From Hyphomicrobiales bacterium (lineage in GTDB: Bacteria > Pseudomonadota > Alphaproteobacteria > Rhizobiales > Rhizobiaceae), in assembly GCA_900469625.1 (NCBI GenBank), contig UBXV01000002.1:62001-126000 (forward strand): 64,000 bases of DNA, in the 5' to 3' direction. The position numbers and the translations under genes are program-made. This document shows, one piece after another, positions 26,518 through 34,527 of this stretch; position 1 is the first letter of the stretch; the number at the start of each line of letters is the position of its first letter. The notes under the pieces are model-generated. The model searched no databases. It worked only from the letters and a program-made list of their open reading frames with translations, and had not been told where the DNA came from.

Positions 26518-27579
26518 TCACAGGCCGGCAAAGGGATCTGCCAGCGCCGCATCCGGTCGGCTAATGGGGTATTTAGTTGCGGATATCTTGGCGGCCAGCT
26601 TTTCAGCACCGTTTTTCTCAAGCAGCGCCCGGAAGCTCGGGTGCATGCCGCCATCGACATAGGCGTTGATGGGCGCCGTGGTCTGGTTGGCGACCAGGCC
26701 GGCGATCTTGGCGTCTTCGCTTTGAAGCCGTGCCATCAGCCCGGCGTCGGGCGTCGCCGCGGCCGCCGGGCAGGCGGCAAGCGGGCTTGTCGGCTCGCCG
26801 CCGACGAATTCCGTATTGAAGACATAACGGCCGCCGCACACCGAGACCTTCGGCTGGCGCTTCGTCGCCTCGAAGATGTCGTAGCCCTGCTTGATGTTCT
26901 TCCAGAAGGCAAAGTTCGGATCGCTGCTGTGACTGGCCATGTTTGCAGCCGTCATGCGGAATGGATAGGCCTGGACCTGGAACTGTCCCTGGCCGCCGGC
27001 AAGGGCGCGCTGGACAACCGCGTAGATTTCGCCGACCCCCTGGTCCGTCAGCGCGTAGCAGCCCGACGAAGAGCAGGCACCATGCACCATCAGCGCCTCG
27101 CCGGTATAGCCGAGCGCGGATTCCAGCCGGTTGGGATAGCCCAGATTGAACGACAGATAGAACTGCGACTTCGGGTTCAGCATGCTCGCGGACACGTGGT
27201 AGAAGCCTTCCGGCGCCTGGCGGTCGCCGGCCTTGGTCTTCGGCCCGAGCTTTCCCGACCAGCGGCACATCGGATAGGTCTTCAGCAGCGCATACTGGCC
27301 AGACTTGTTCTGCTTCCAGATCTCAAGTTCGCTCTCCTGCTTGAAGATGCGAACGAGGACCGGGCTTTCAGGCTTGGAGCCGTTCTTGGCCATGGCGCCG
27401 ATCAGCTTGGCCGGGATCGGCGGCGGCGCGCGAACGTCGTCGAATTCCGACATGCAGCCGGAAAGGGCGATGGCGGCCATCATGGCGACAGCGGCGCGGC
27501 GGGCCTGTTTCGTCTTGCCCAGAATCTCGCCGGTCTTGGACGGCGACAGGGAAAGAAGATGTCTCGTTATGCGCCGCAT
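26518..27579 (-). CDS. L,D-transpeptidase family protein, YafK type, lipoprotein
   Basis: 353 residues. After a long basic N-region (about 30 residues) a lipobox IALSGC marks the lipidated cysteine at about residue 42. The YkuD-like catalytic region shows MVHGACSSSGCYAL, the His…Ser-x-Gly-Cys form found in YafK/DpaA-type proteins; DpaA in E. coli releases Braun lipoprotein from peptidoglycan. It may therefore hydrolyse rather than form cross-links. It lies 73 bases upstream of the YkuD gene in the same direction and makes three such genes in 2.7 kb. Confidence 0.88.
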   Translation of the reverse strand: MRRITRHLLSLSPSKTGEILGKTKQARRAAVAMMAAIALSGCMSEFDDVRAPPPIPAKLIGAMAKNGSKPESPVLVRIFKQESELEIWKQNKSGQYALLKTYPMCRWSGKLGPKTKAGDRQAPEGFYHVSASMLNPKSQFYLSFNLGYPNRLESALGYTGEALMVHGACSSSGCYALTDQGVGEIYAVVQRALAGGQGQFQVQAYPFRMTAANMASHSSDPNFAFWKNIKQGYDIFEATKRQPKVSVCGGRYVFNTEFVGGEPTSPLAACPAAAATPDAGLMARLQSEDAKIAGLVANQTTAPINAYVDGGMHPSFRALLEKNGAEKLAAKISATKYPISRPDAALADPFAGL

Positions 27580-27790
27580 GCGGGCTCCTTGAAATGGCGA
27601 CCGGACCTTAAAACCTCAAGCGGCTATAGCTGCAAGCGCTTGCGGCTGGCTTTCGTCTCGCGGCAGTTCAACAAAACTTGAACGCCGGGCATTTCCGATG
27701 CACACCAGCCTTGGCATGTGATGGTAAATTTTGTCCAAACAGCGGCATCACGTGCGCGTGACCCGGTCGGATCTGGTCGCCGCCCGCGTG

Positions 27791-28438
27791 TCAGGCCGCA
27801 TTGTTCAGCGAAGATGCCATGGCGCGCAGGATCACCACGGATGATGCGGCGCCCGGATCGACATGGCCGAGCGAGCGTTCGCGCACCCGGGCCGCGCGTC
27901 CCTTGGTGGCAATCATCGAGCGCGTGGCGTTGGCGCCGGCCTCGGCCGAAGCGACGACGTCGTGCCAGAAACCGTCCGCACTCTTGTTTTCGGCAAGCGC
28001 TGTCGCTGCGGCGTCAGCTGCCGGCAGCCAGGCATCCAGCATCGTCTTGTCGCCGCGTTGCCCCTTGCCGCGTTCGCGCATGCCCGAGCCCATGGCGTCG
28101 ATGATGGCGGCGCAGGTGGCAAGGTCGAGTTCGGTCTTGTCGGCGACAGCCTGCGCTGCCCGGCGGAAGGCCGTCGCATAGAGCGGCCCGGTCGAGGCGC
28201 CGACGGCGTTGAGAAAGGCGCCGGCCGCCGTCGCCATCACGTCGGAGATATGCGCTTCATCAAGGTCGAGCTTTGCCAGTTCGGCTTTCACCGCCAGGAA
28301 GCCGAGCGACATGGTGGTGCCGTGATCGGCATCGCCGATGGCGCCATCGAGTTCCGACAGATGATCCTTCTCGGCTTCCACGGCATCGGAGATCGCCTGA
28401 AACATGCTGACCAAGCGGCGCGCCGCATTTTCCGACAT
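27791..28438 (-). CDS. dhaL: Dihydroxyacetone kinase ADP-binding subunit DhaL (first set)
   Basis: 215 residues, the length of DhaL. The nucleotide/Mg site reads GAIGDADHGTTM near residue 30 with its aspartates, and GASTGPLYATAF and GDKTMLDAWLPA follow as in other DhaL. It binds ADP or ATP and passes phosphate to the ketose held on DhaK. I chose ATG 28438. It follows the SorC-DhaK fusion by 55 bases and presumably pairs with the DhaK half of that protein. No PTS protein DhaM is nearby, so the phosphate donor is unclear. Confidence 0.9.
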   Translation of the reverse strand: MSENAARRLVSMFQAISDAVEAEKDHLSELDGAIGDADHGTTMSLGFLAVKAELAKLDLDEAHISDVMATAAGAFLNAVGASTGPLYATAFRRAAQAVADKTELDLATCAAIIDAMGSGMRERGKGQRGDKTMLDAWLPAADAAATALAENKSADGFWHDVVASAEAGANATRSMIATKGRAARVRERSLGHVDPGAASSVVILRAMASSLNNAA

Positions 28439-28493
28439 CACTGTCCTCCCAGAACGCCCGGTCCCATGATGGATCATGGTTCCTGACGGAATG

Positions 28494-30581
28494 CTAATTG
28501 ATACGCAGGAAAGCCGTTTCGCAAGGGTGGTGCAGCAGCCCGGTCAGTTCCTGGTCGAGATGGAGGATCGAGATCGACGCGCCGACCATGTCGAGAGACG
28601 TGCAATAGTGGCCGATCCAGTTGGCTTCAATCTCTATGTTCTTGGCGGCAAGGCGCTGCGCCACGCGCCGGTAGAGAATGTAGAGCTCCATCAGCGGCGT
28701 CGCGCCGAAGGAGTTGATCAGAACGGCGACCCGATCTCCCGATGTCGCCTTCATCTCCTTGAAGATGTTGTCCATGATGGCGTCGGTGATGTCGTCGGCG
28801 GGCTTGATGCGCTCGCGCGTCACGCCGGGCTCGCCGTGGATGCCCATGCCGATTTCCATGTCGTCGGGGCCGATCTCGAAATTGTGCCGCCGCGTCTGCG
28901 GCATTGCGCAGGGCTCGAGCGCTACGCCGACCGTGTAGGTTCTGAGGTTCGCCTTGCGGGTTACGGCCTCGCAGGCGTCGAGCGAAAGGCCCTGGTCGCA
29001 GGCCGCACCCGCGATCTTGAAGATGAAGAAGTTGCCGGCAACGCCGCGCCGTCCCTCGCGATCCTCGATCGGTGAGGAGGCGATGTCGTCCGTGGTGAGG
29101 ACGGTGCGGACCTTGATGCCTTTTTCCTCGGCGATCTCGGCGGCCATCTCGAAGTTCATCACGTCGCCGGCATAGTTGCCGTAGACGAAGAGCACGCCCT
29201 CGCCGCCGGATGCGGCCACCGCGCATTGGACGATCGGGTCAGGCGGTGGCGAGGAGAAGATGTTGCCGACGGCAACTGCGTCGGCGAGCCCCTTGCCGAC
29301 ATAGCCGAGGAAGCAGGGCTCATGTCCGGTGCCGCCGCCGATGACAAGGCCGACCTTGCCCGGGCGCGGCCCCGATTTGGCGACGAGTGCGCGATGCGAG
29401 CCGTTGATCGGTTCGATGTAGTCGCGGTGCGCCCTGACGACGCCGTCCAGCATTTCCTCGACCACTTCATTGGGATTGTTGAGGAATTTCTTGACGTGGG
29501 TGCGGTAGGAGCTGGGCGTCTGCGCCAGCTTCGGGCGTTGCGACATGCGCGCGTCGAGGCCGGTGACACCATCGGCCCTGAGGATGCCGTGACCCGTGGC
29601 GGCGTCGGTGATCAACACGTTGACATAGCCGCCGCGCAGTGCGGCAAGCAGCGCCGGTACCTTGTCGAAGCCGCCGGCAACCGCGATGCGCGTGCCGATC
29701 CGGCGCAGCACGTCGAGCGAAATGCCGACCGTCCTGTCGTCGAGCGGCCCGGAGACGGGGCGGCCGCGCTCGTCGATGAAGCGGCCCGCGACGACACCCA
29801 CGGCCCCAGCCGCGAGATAGTCCTGCAGCGACACGGTGTCGAAGAAGCCGCTGGTATGGATCGTCGAGTTCGGGCGCAGCGACGAAATGCCGAAGAGGAT
29901 GCGGTTGGCCTGTGAAAGCGTGGCGAATTGCTCCAGCAGCAGCGGCTCGTCGAGCAGCATCTGTCGCAACGCGCCCGACTTGACGATCGCCGGCGCGGTG
30001 ATGCCGACGCAGCGCGCGCCGATGGCACGGGCGATCGATGCGGCGCAGAGTTCGGGCGTATAGGAAAATGCCGCCGTCGTGCCGCCGGTCGCCTGCACCA
30101 CAGTCATGTCCTGAAGTGCCTGCGCTTCCGCATGCTCGCCGACCGACATGACCGTGCGGCCCCAGGAGACCGCCAGCGTGTCGCCGGATTTCACCAGCTT
30201 CTGCAGCGCCATGGCGCCGGCGACGCCGAGCCGATCGATCAGCGGTCGGGCATTGTCATCACTCGGAACGACGAGACAGTCGGAAAGGCCGAAATGGCGC
30301 TTTAGTTCCTGGGCGATCGTCAGCGAGGCGAGCCGTGCCGGCTCGAGCGAGATGTTGACGATGCCCTTTTCGCGGGCGTCGGCGAGGTAGCTGTTGACGG
30401 TCGCACGCGAGACGCCCATGGCATCGGCGATTTCACCCTGGGTCATGCCATCTTCGTAGTAAAGCCAGCAGGCCCAGACATAGGGATCGTCACCATAGCG
30501 CAAGGGGATGGCATCCGACGGGTCGGTCGTGGCGCTTCTGCCGGCGCCGCCCTTGCGTGACGAGGATGTCTTCGATGTCAT
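28494..30581 (-). CDS. Fusion: SorC-type sugar-sensing regulator + dihydroxyacetone kinase subunit DhaK
   Basis: 695 residues joining two normally separate proteins. Residues about 30-345 are a SorC/DeoR-class regulator: an HTH with MTQGEIADAMGVSRATVNSYLADAREKG and a sugar-binding domain with SWGRTVMSV and TDAATGHGIL. Residues about 365-695 are a complete DhaK. H420 in GGGTGHEP and D473 in YAGD line the active site, and H582 in GIHGEPG is the residue that binds the ketone covalently. The start is ATG 30581; the frame beyond it lacks a domain. Fusions of this architecture occur in rhizobia. The substrate-binding kinase half could inform the DNA-binding half about ketose supply. Confidence 0.92.
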   Translation of the reverse strand: MTSKTSSSRKGGAGRSATTDPSDAIPLRYGDDPYVWACWLYYEDGMTQGEIADAMGVSRATVNSYLADAREKGIVNISLEPARLASLTIAQELKRHFGLSDCLVVPSDDNARPLIDRLGVAGAMALQKLVKSGDTLAVSWGRTVMSVGEHAEAQALQDMTVVQATGGTTAAFSYTPELCAASIARAIGARCVGITAPAIVKSGALRQMLLDEPLLLEQFATLSQANRILFGISSLRPNSTIHTSGFFDTVSLQDYLAAGAVGVVAGRFIDERGRPVSGPLDDRTVGISLDVLRRIGTRIAVAGGFDKVPALLAALRGGYVNVLITDAATGHGILRADGVTGLDARMSQRPKLAQTPSSYRTHVKKFLNNPNEVVEEMLDGVVRAHRDYIEPINGSHRALVAKSGPRPGKVGLVIGGGTGHEPCFLGYVGKGLADAVAVGNIFSSPPPDPIVQCAVAASGGEGVLFVYGNYAGDVMNFEMAAEIAEEKGIKVRTVLTTDDIASSPIEDREGRRGVAGNFFIFKIAGAACDQGLSLDACEAVTRKANLRTYTVGVALEPCAMPQTRRHNFEIGPDDMEIGMGIHGEPGVTRERIKPADDITDAIMDNIFKEMKATSGDRVAVLINSFGATPLMELYILYRRVAQRLAAKNIEIEANWIGHYCTSLDMVGASISILHLDQELTGLLHHPCETAFLRIN

Positions 30582-30640
30582 CTGGTTGCGTTCGTTCCCT
30601 GTTTTGGTTGGTGAACATGGAAGCAACGTCGTGCTTTTGC

Positions 30641-30688
30641 AACCTTGCAGCAGTGCGACTTTGGCCGGGCCGAAGGAAGTGCAAGGTT
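30641..30688. promoter_or_regulatory. Inverted repeat AACCTTGCA…TGCAAGGTT upstream of the SorC-DhaK fusion
   Basis: AACCTTGCA at 30641-30649 and TGCAAGGTT at 30680-30688 are exact inverse complements, 39 bases centre to centre, lying 60-107 bases before the fusion start. This is a plausible SorC-type operator pair controlling the fusion gene. A 16-base GC palindrome (30726-30741) lies further upstream. Confidence 0.45.
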
Positions 30689-30769
30689 TATACAGTCGAT
30701 TTGTTGCGCCACGCATTTCGGTGCGGGCGCCGGCCGGCGCCACCGGCCGAACTCCCTTGGTCGCGGTGC

Positions 30770-30797
30770 GCGATCCCGCCGTATTCAGCGGGATCGC
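30770..30797 (-). terminator. Hairpin downstream of the polyol operon
   Basis: GCGATCCCGC (30770-30779) pairs with GCGGGATCGC (30788-30797) over an eight-base loop, about 65 bases after the last gene (dhaL) of the minus-strand operon. There is no clear U-run, so it may stabilise the 3' end or need Rho. Confidence 0.4.
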
Positions 30798-30863
30798 GCC
30801 GGTCCTGGGAGGCGTAGCGTTCAGGCAAAGGCACGCTAGCCGTGCCGTCGCCCTCGTCGTGAG

Positions 30864-31505
30864 TTAGGCGAGGCGCGCGCGGGCGCCGAGCGAAAGTTCC
30901 TTCAGGATGATCGCGCAGGAGGTGGCGCCCGCATCGAGCACACCGAGCGAACGCTCGCCGAGACGGCTGGCGCGACCGATCTTGGCAACGAGATCAATGG
31001 TCGAATCGCGGCCAGCCTCGGCGGCTGCAACCAGCGCGTCGAGCGCTTCCTCGAACGGCTTGCCATCGGCCGTCGCGCCGTCGAAGGCTTCGACTGCCGG
31101 AACGAGCGTGTCGATCAGCGTCTTGTCGCCCACCTTGGCCGAGCCGATCGACTGGATGCCCTCGAGGCCGGCATGCAGCATGGTGCTGTAGGTCGCGGCA
31201 TCGATGGCAGGAACGCCGTCGAGCTTTTCGGCGAACTCGGTGAACATCACGCCGTAGAGCGGGCCCATCGAGCCGCCGATCTCGGTCATCAGCACGGTGC
31301 CGAGCGTGTCGAGCGCCTCCGACAGGGTGGTTTCCCTGTGCTTCAGCCGGTCTGCCGCCATGCCAAAGCCCTTGGCCATGTTGACGCCGTGGTCGCCGTC
31401 GCCGATCTTGCCGTCGATTTCGCTCAAGTAAGCGCGGTTCTCGATGATGCGCTCTGCGAGCGACAGCACGATCGCGCCGGAATTGGCGTTGCTAAACGTC
31501 TGCAT
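30864..31505 (-). CDS. dhaL: Dihydroxyacetone kinase ADP-binding subunit DhaL (second set)
   Basis: 213 residues. The Mg-nucleotide motif is canonical here (GKIGDGDHGVNMAKG near residue 35), followed by GGSMGPLYGVMF and GDKTLIDTLVPAVEAFDGA. It is the last gene of the operon with the ribose-type ABC transporter, SDR and DhaK, starting 15 bases after dhaK. It supplies the nucleotide site for phosphorylation of the ketose bound by that DhaK. Confidence 0.93.
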   Translation of the reverse strand: MQTFSNANSGAIVLSLAERIIENRAYLSEIDGKIGDGDHGVNMAKGFGMAADRLKHRETTLSEALDTLGTVLMTEIGGSMGPLYGVMFTEFAEKLDGVPAIDAATYSTMLHAGLEGIQSIGSAKVGDKTLIDTLVPAVEAFDGATADGKPFEEALDALVAAAEAGRDSTIDLVAKIGRASRLGERSLGVLDAGATSCAIILKELSLGARARLA

Positions 31506-31520
31506 GATACGCCTCTTTCG

Positions 31521-32513
31521 TCACAGGATGGTGGTGCAGCGAACCTCGACGTCGAGGAGCGCCTTGAGTTCGTCGTCGAGCGCCAGAACGGTCAGCGTCG
31601 CGCCGACCATTTCGAGCGATGTGAAGTAGTTGCCGATATAGGTGCGGTAGATCTTGAGGCCGCGAGCGGTGATTTCCTTCTCGATCGTGTCGTTCAGGAT
31701 GTAGAGTTCGTTGAGCGGCGTGGCGCCAAGGCCGGAAACGAGCACTGCGACTTCGGTGCCAGATGCCAGGTTGTGATCGTCGAGCACGATCTGGCACATG
31801 TCTTTGGCGACTTCGTCGGCGGTCTTCAACGCCTCGACCCGCACTCCCGGTTCGCCGTGGTGGCCGATGCCGACTTCCATGGTGCCGGGCTCGATCTGGA
31901 AATTCGGATGGCCGACGGCGGGAAGCGTGCAGGGGCCAAGGCCGACGCCGATCGAACGGCAATTGTCGATCGCCTTCTGTGCGGTTGCGCGCACCTCTTC
32001 GAGGCTTGCGCCTTCGGCTGCCTTGGCGCCGCCGATCTTCCACATGAAGATCTCGCCGGCCACGCCGCGGCGCTTCTCGCGCTCCTCGGGCGGTGCCGAG
32101 CAGACGTCGTCATTGGCAACGACGGTCAGGACGTCGATGCCGTCCTTGGCCGCAAGCTTGATCGCCATCTTCACGTTCATGTTGTCGCCGGCATAGTTGC
32201 CGTAGAGGCAAACGACGCCCTTGCCGCCATTGGCTTCGCGGATGGCGTCATGGAAGCTCTTGGCGGTCGGCGACGAGAACAGCTCGCCGACGGCGACCGC
32301 GTCGAGCATGTTGCGGCCGGCGTAGCCGATGAAGGCCGGCTCGTGGCCCGAACCGCCGCCGGTGACGACGCCGACCTTGCCGGCGATCGGCGCGCCCCTG
32401 GCGACGACCACGCGCGGGTTGTCAGCCAGGCGAACGATGTCCGAGTGAGCCTTGACGAAGCCCTTGACGGTATCCTCGACGACCTCGTCGGGATTGTTGA
32501 TGAACCTTTGCAT
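31521..32513 (-). CDS. dhaK: Dihydroxyacetone kinase substrate-binding subunit DhaK (second set)
   Basis: 330 residues, standard DhaK length. GGGSGHEPAF and YAGDNMN line the substrate site; H219 in GHHGEPG is the covalent ketone-binding histidine. In contrast to the fusion protein it has no regulatory domain. It lies between the SDR gene and dhaL. Homologous kinases in mycobacteria and rhizobia phosphorylate erythrulose enantiomers as well as dihydroxyacetone, and the presence of a polyol-type SDR makes a four-carbon substrate plausible. Confidence 0.93.
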   Translation of the reverse strand: MQRFINNPDEVVEDTVKGFVKAHSDIVRLADNPRVVVARGAPIAGKVGVVTGGGSGHEPAFIGYAGRNMLDAVAVGELFSSPTAKSFHDAIREANGGKGVVCLYGNYAGDNMNVKMAIKLAAKDGIDVLTVVANDDVCSAPPEEREKRRGVAGEIFMWKIGGAKAAEGASLEEVRATAQKAIDNCRSIGVGLGPCTLPAVGHPNFQIEPGTMEVGIGHHGEPGVRVEALKTADEVAKDMCQIVLDDHNLASGTEVAVLVSGLGATPLNELYILNDTIEKEITARGLKIYRTYIGNYFTSLEMVGATLTVLALDDELKALLDVEVRCTTIL

Positions 32514-32543
32514 GGTGTCTCCTGTAGATGGGGTCGTGGCTCG

Positions 32544-33317
32544 TCAGAGAATGGTGTAGCCGCCGTCGATCAGAAGATCGGCGCCGTTGATCATGTCGGC
32601 TCCCGCCGACGACAGGAACACGGCGGCGGCCGCGATCTCTTCCGGGTAGGCGAAGCGGCCGGCCGGGATGCGCTTCTTGGCAGCCTCGCCCTTTTCGCCG
32701 CTCCAGGCCTTCTTGCCGAGCTCGGTCAAGACGATGGTCGGCGAGATGGTGTTGACGGTGATGCCGTGCTTGCCCCATTCGGCCGCAAAGGTCTTCGACA
32801 TGCCGATGACGCCGAACTTCGAGGCGCAATAGGCGACATGGTCCTCGATCGCGACGGTGCCTGCCTGCGAGGCGAGGTTGACGATCTTGCCGCCCTTGCC
32901 AGCCGCGATCATCGCCCGGCCGACGGCCTGGGTGACGAGAAAGCTGCCCTTCAGGTTGATGGCGATGGTCTTGTCCCAATGGTCGAGCAACAGCTCTTCG
33001 GCGGGTGCCAGGAACACGACGCCGGCGCTGTTGACGGCGATGTCGATACCGCCAAAGGCGGCGACCACGCCTGAAACGGCCGCATTGACCGAGGCCGCGT
33101 CCGAAACGTCACAGACGAACGGCCTTGCATCACCCCCGAGAGCCGTGGCCTTGGCGCGCGCGATGTCTTCGTTGATGTCGAGCACGGCCACTTTCGCGCC
33201 CTTTTCGGCAAAGGCGCTGGCAACGGCCGCGCCAATGCCGGAGGCGCCGCCGGTGACGAGGGCAACCTTGCCGCTCAGCGGAAAATTGAGGTCGATCTGG
33301 GGTGTGGTCTCGGTCAT
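32544..33317 (-). CDS. Short-chain dehydrogenase/reductase, probable polyol dehydrogenase
   Basis: 257 residues, classical SDR. The NAD-binding motif is TGGASGIGAAV, with NSAG further on and catalytic YCASK, preceded by the active-site Ser in NLASQAG. I chose ATG 33317 (MTETTPQIDLNFPLSGKVAL); the frame upstream overlaps the binding-protein gene and is not conserved-looking. It lies between the sugar-binding-protein gene and dhaK-dhaL, and is likely to oxidise the imported polyol to the ketose that DhaKL phosphorylates. It resembles GolD/D-threitol-dehydrogenase-type SDRs, from memory only. Confidence 0.88.
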   Translation of the reverse strand: MTETTPQIDLNFPLSGKVALVTGGASGIGAAVASAFAEKGAKVAVLDINEDIARAKATALGGDARPFVCDVSDAASVNAAVSGVVAAFGGIDIAVNSAGVVFLAPAEELLLDHWDKTIAINLKGSFLVTQAVGRAMIAAGKGGKIVNLASQAGTVAIEDHVAYCASKFGVIGMSKTFAAEWGKHGITVNTISPTIVLTELGKKAWSGEKGEAAKKRIPAGRFAYPEEIAAAAVFLSSAGADMINGADLLIDGGYTIL

Positions 33318-33378
33318 GTCCTGGTTCCCTCGGCGGTTTGAGAAGCGGGGCGGGAAGGCCGCCCCGCTTCGGTTGGCG

Positions 33379-34365
33379 TTACTTGCGGGCTTCGAGCAGC
33401 TTGTCGACGTTCTCGGTCGTGACCGGCGTCCAGGGAACGTTGTATTCCTTGCCCTTGCCGTCGTTGAACGGCATGTCGGGATACTGCGCCCAGATGTCGG
33501 ACTGCGGCTTGTAGTCGCCCTTCTTCGCCTGGAAGATCGCGAGGTCGAGCGCGCCCTGCGCCTGGGCGCGGGCATCCTGCAGGATCGACGTCATCGTGCC
33601 TTCCTTGACGGCCGTCAGAGCATCGGTCACGCCGTCGATACCGGCAATGGCGAAATCGTCGACCTTGAGGCCGGCCGACTTGATCGCTTCGATCGCGCCG
33701 AGCGCCATCTCGTCGTTCTGGCCGATGACGCCGTTGATCTGGCCCGAGTGGGCGGTCAGCCAGTTTTCCATCAGGGTCTGGGCTTCGGCACGCGACCAGT
33801 TGGCGGTCTGCTGCTCGAGAACCTTGACGTCAGGGCACTCGGCCAGCGCCTTCTTGTTGCCTTCCAGGCGCGAGATCTGCGCCGACTGGCCGATCGGGCC
33901 TTCGATGATCACGACATTGCCCTTGCAGCCGATCTTGTCGAGCACGGTCTTGGCTTCCATGTAGCCCGAGACGGTGTCGTCGGAGCCAACATAGGCTGTC
34001 AGGAGATCGGAGTTGACGCGGGTGTTGGAACCGACGACCGGGATGCCGGCGTCGTGGGCGGCCTGAACGGCGGTAGCACCTGCCTCGATATCGATCGGAA
34101 CGAAGATGATCGCGTTGAACTTCTGCGTGATCATCGTGTTGAACTGTTCCTGCTGGACCAGGGCGTCGTAGCGGCCGTCGAACACGGTCAGTTCGACTTC
34201 GCCGCTCTTGACGGCGGGATGCTCCTCGAGGGCTGCCGACCAGATCTGCATGAATTCGGCGTTCAGACCGTAAGGTGCGGCGCCGATCTTGAGCTTTTCC
34301 TGCGCGACGGCTGACGACGCGAAGAGGGCCGTGGCAGAGGCCAGGGCGATCACGAGTTTCTTCAT
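33379..34365 (-). CDS. Sugar ABC transporter substrate-binding protein (RbsB type)
   Basis: 328 residues with a signal peptide (1-21, ATALFASSAVAQ). The mature part is a type-1 periplasmic binding fold (Peripla_BP_4): IIFVPIDIEAGATAVQAAHDAGIPVVGSNT, then GPIGQSAQISRLEGNKKAL and GVIGQNDEMALGAIEAIKSAG, which is the hinge and second-lobe pattern of ribose/galactose-type proteins. It binds the operon's sugar or polyol in the periplasm. It is separated from the permease gene by a 147-base gap with hairpins. Confidence 0.92.
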   Translation of the reverse strand: MKKLVIALASATALFASSAVAQEKLKIGAAPYGLNAEFMQIWSAALEEHPAVKSGEVELTVFDGRYDALVQQEQFNTMITQKFNAIIFVPIDIEAGATAVQAAHDAGIPVVGSNTRVNSDLLTAYVGSDDTVSGYMEAKTVLDKIGCKGNVVIIEGPIGQSAQISRLEGNKKALAECPDVKVLEQQTANWSRAEAQTLMENWLTAHSGQINGVIGQNDEMALGAIEAIKSAGLKVDDFAIAGIDGVTDALTAVKEGTMTSILQDARAQAQGALDLAIFQAKKGDYKPQSDIWAQYPDMPFNDGKGKEYNVPWTPVTTENVDKLLEARK

Positions 34366-34417
34366 GCTACTCCTCCTTGAGTGTTGTTTCCGCGGCCTTC
34401 ATGGCGCACGGGTTGGT

Positions 34418-34443
34418 GGACGGCCGCTGACGGGCGGCCATCC
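34418..34443 (-). terminator. Hairpin between permease and binding-protein genes
   Basis: GGACGGCCGC (34418-34427) pairs with GCGGCCATCC (34434-34443), one G-U pair included, over a six-base loop. It lies upstream of the binding-protein gene in the minus-strand operon, where it could set relative expression. No U-run. Confidence 0.35.
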
Positions 34444-34446
34444 CTC

Positions 34447-34527
34447 GGGGTCAACGACCCTGATTTCCGGGTGAGCGACCCTGACCCCTTGAGGGCAGGC
34501 TCGCTGACGGGGTCAAAGACCCTGATT
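34447..34527. repeat. Three spaced copies of a GGGTCnnnGACCCTGA element around the permease stop
   Basis: GGGGTCAACGACCCTGATT (34447-34465), a diverged GGGTGAGCGACCCTGA (34469-34484) and GGGGTCAAAGACCCTGATT (34509-34527) are direct repeats; each is also a small inverted repeat (GGGTC/GACCC). The third covers the stop codon of the permease gene. They may be RNA stem-loops or duplicated protein sites. I do not recognise the family. Confidence 0.6.

Noticed and set aside
31173-33074. 633-codon plus-strand ORF over dhaK-dhaL-SDR
   Set aside because: Antisense shadow across three well-supported genes; no motif, skewed composition.
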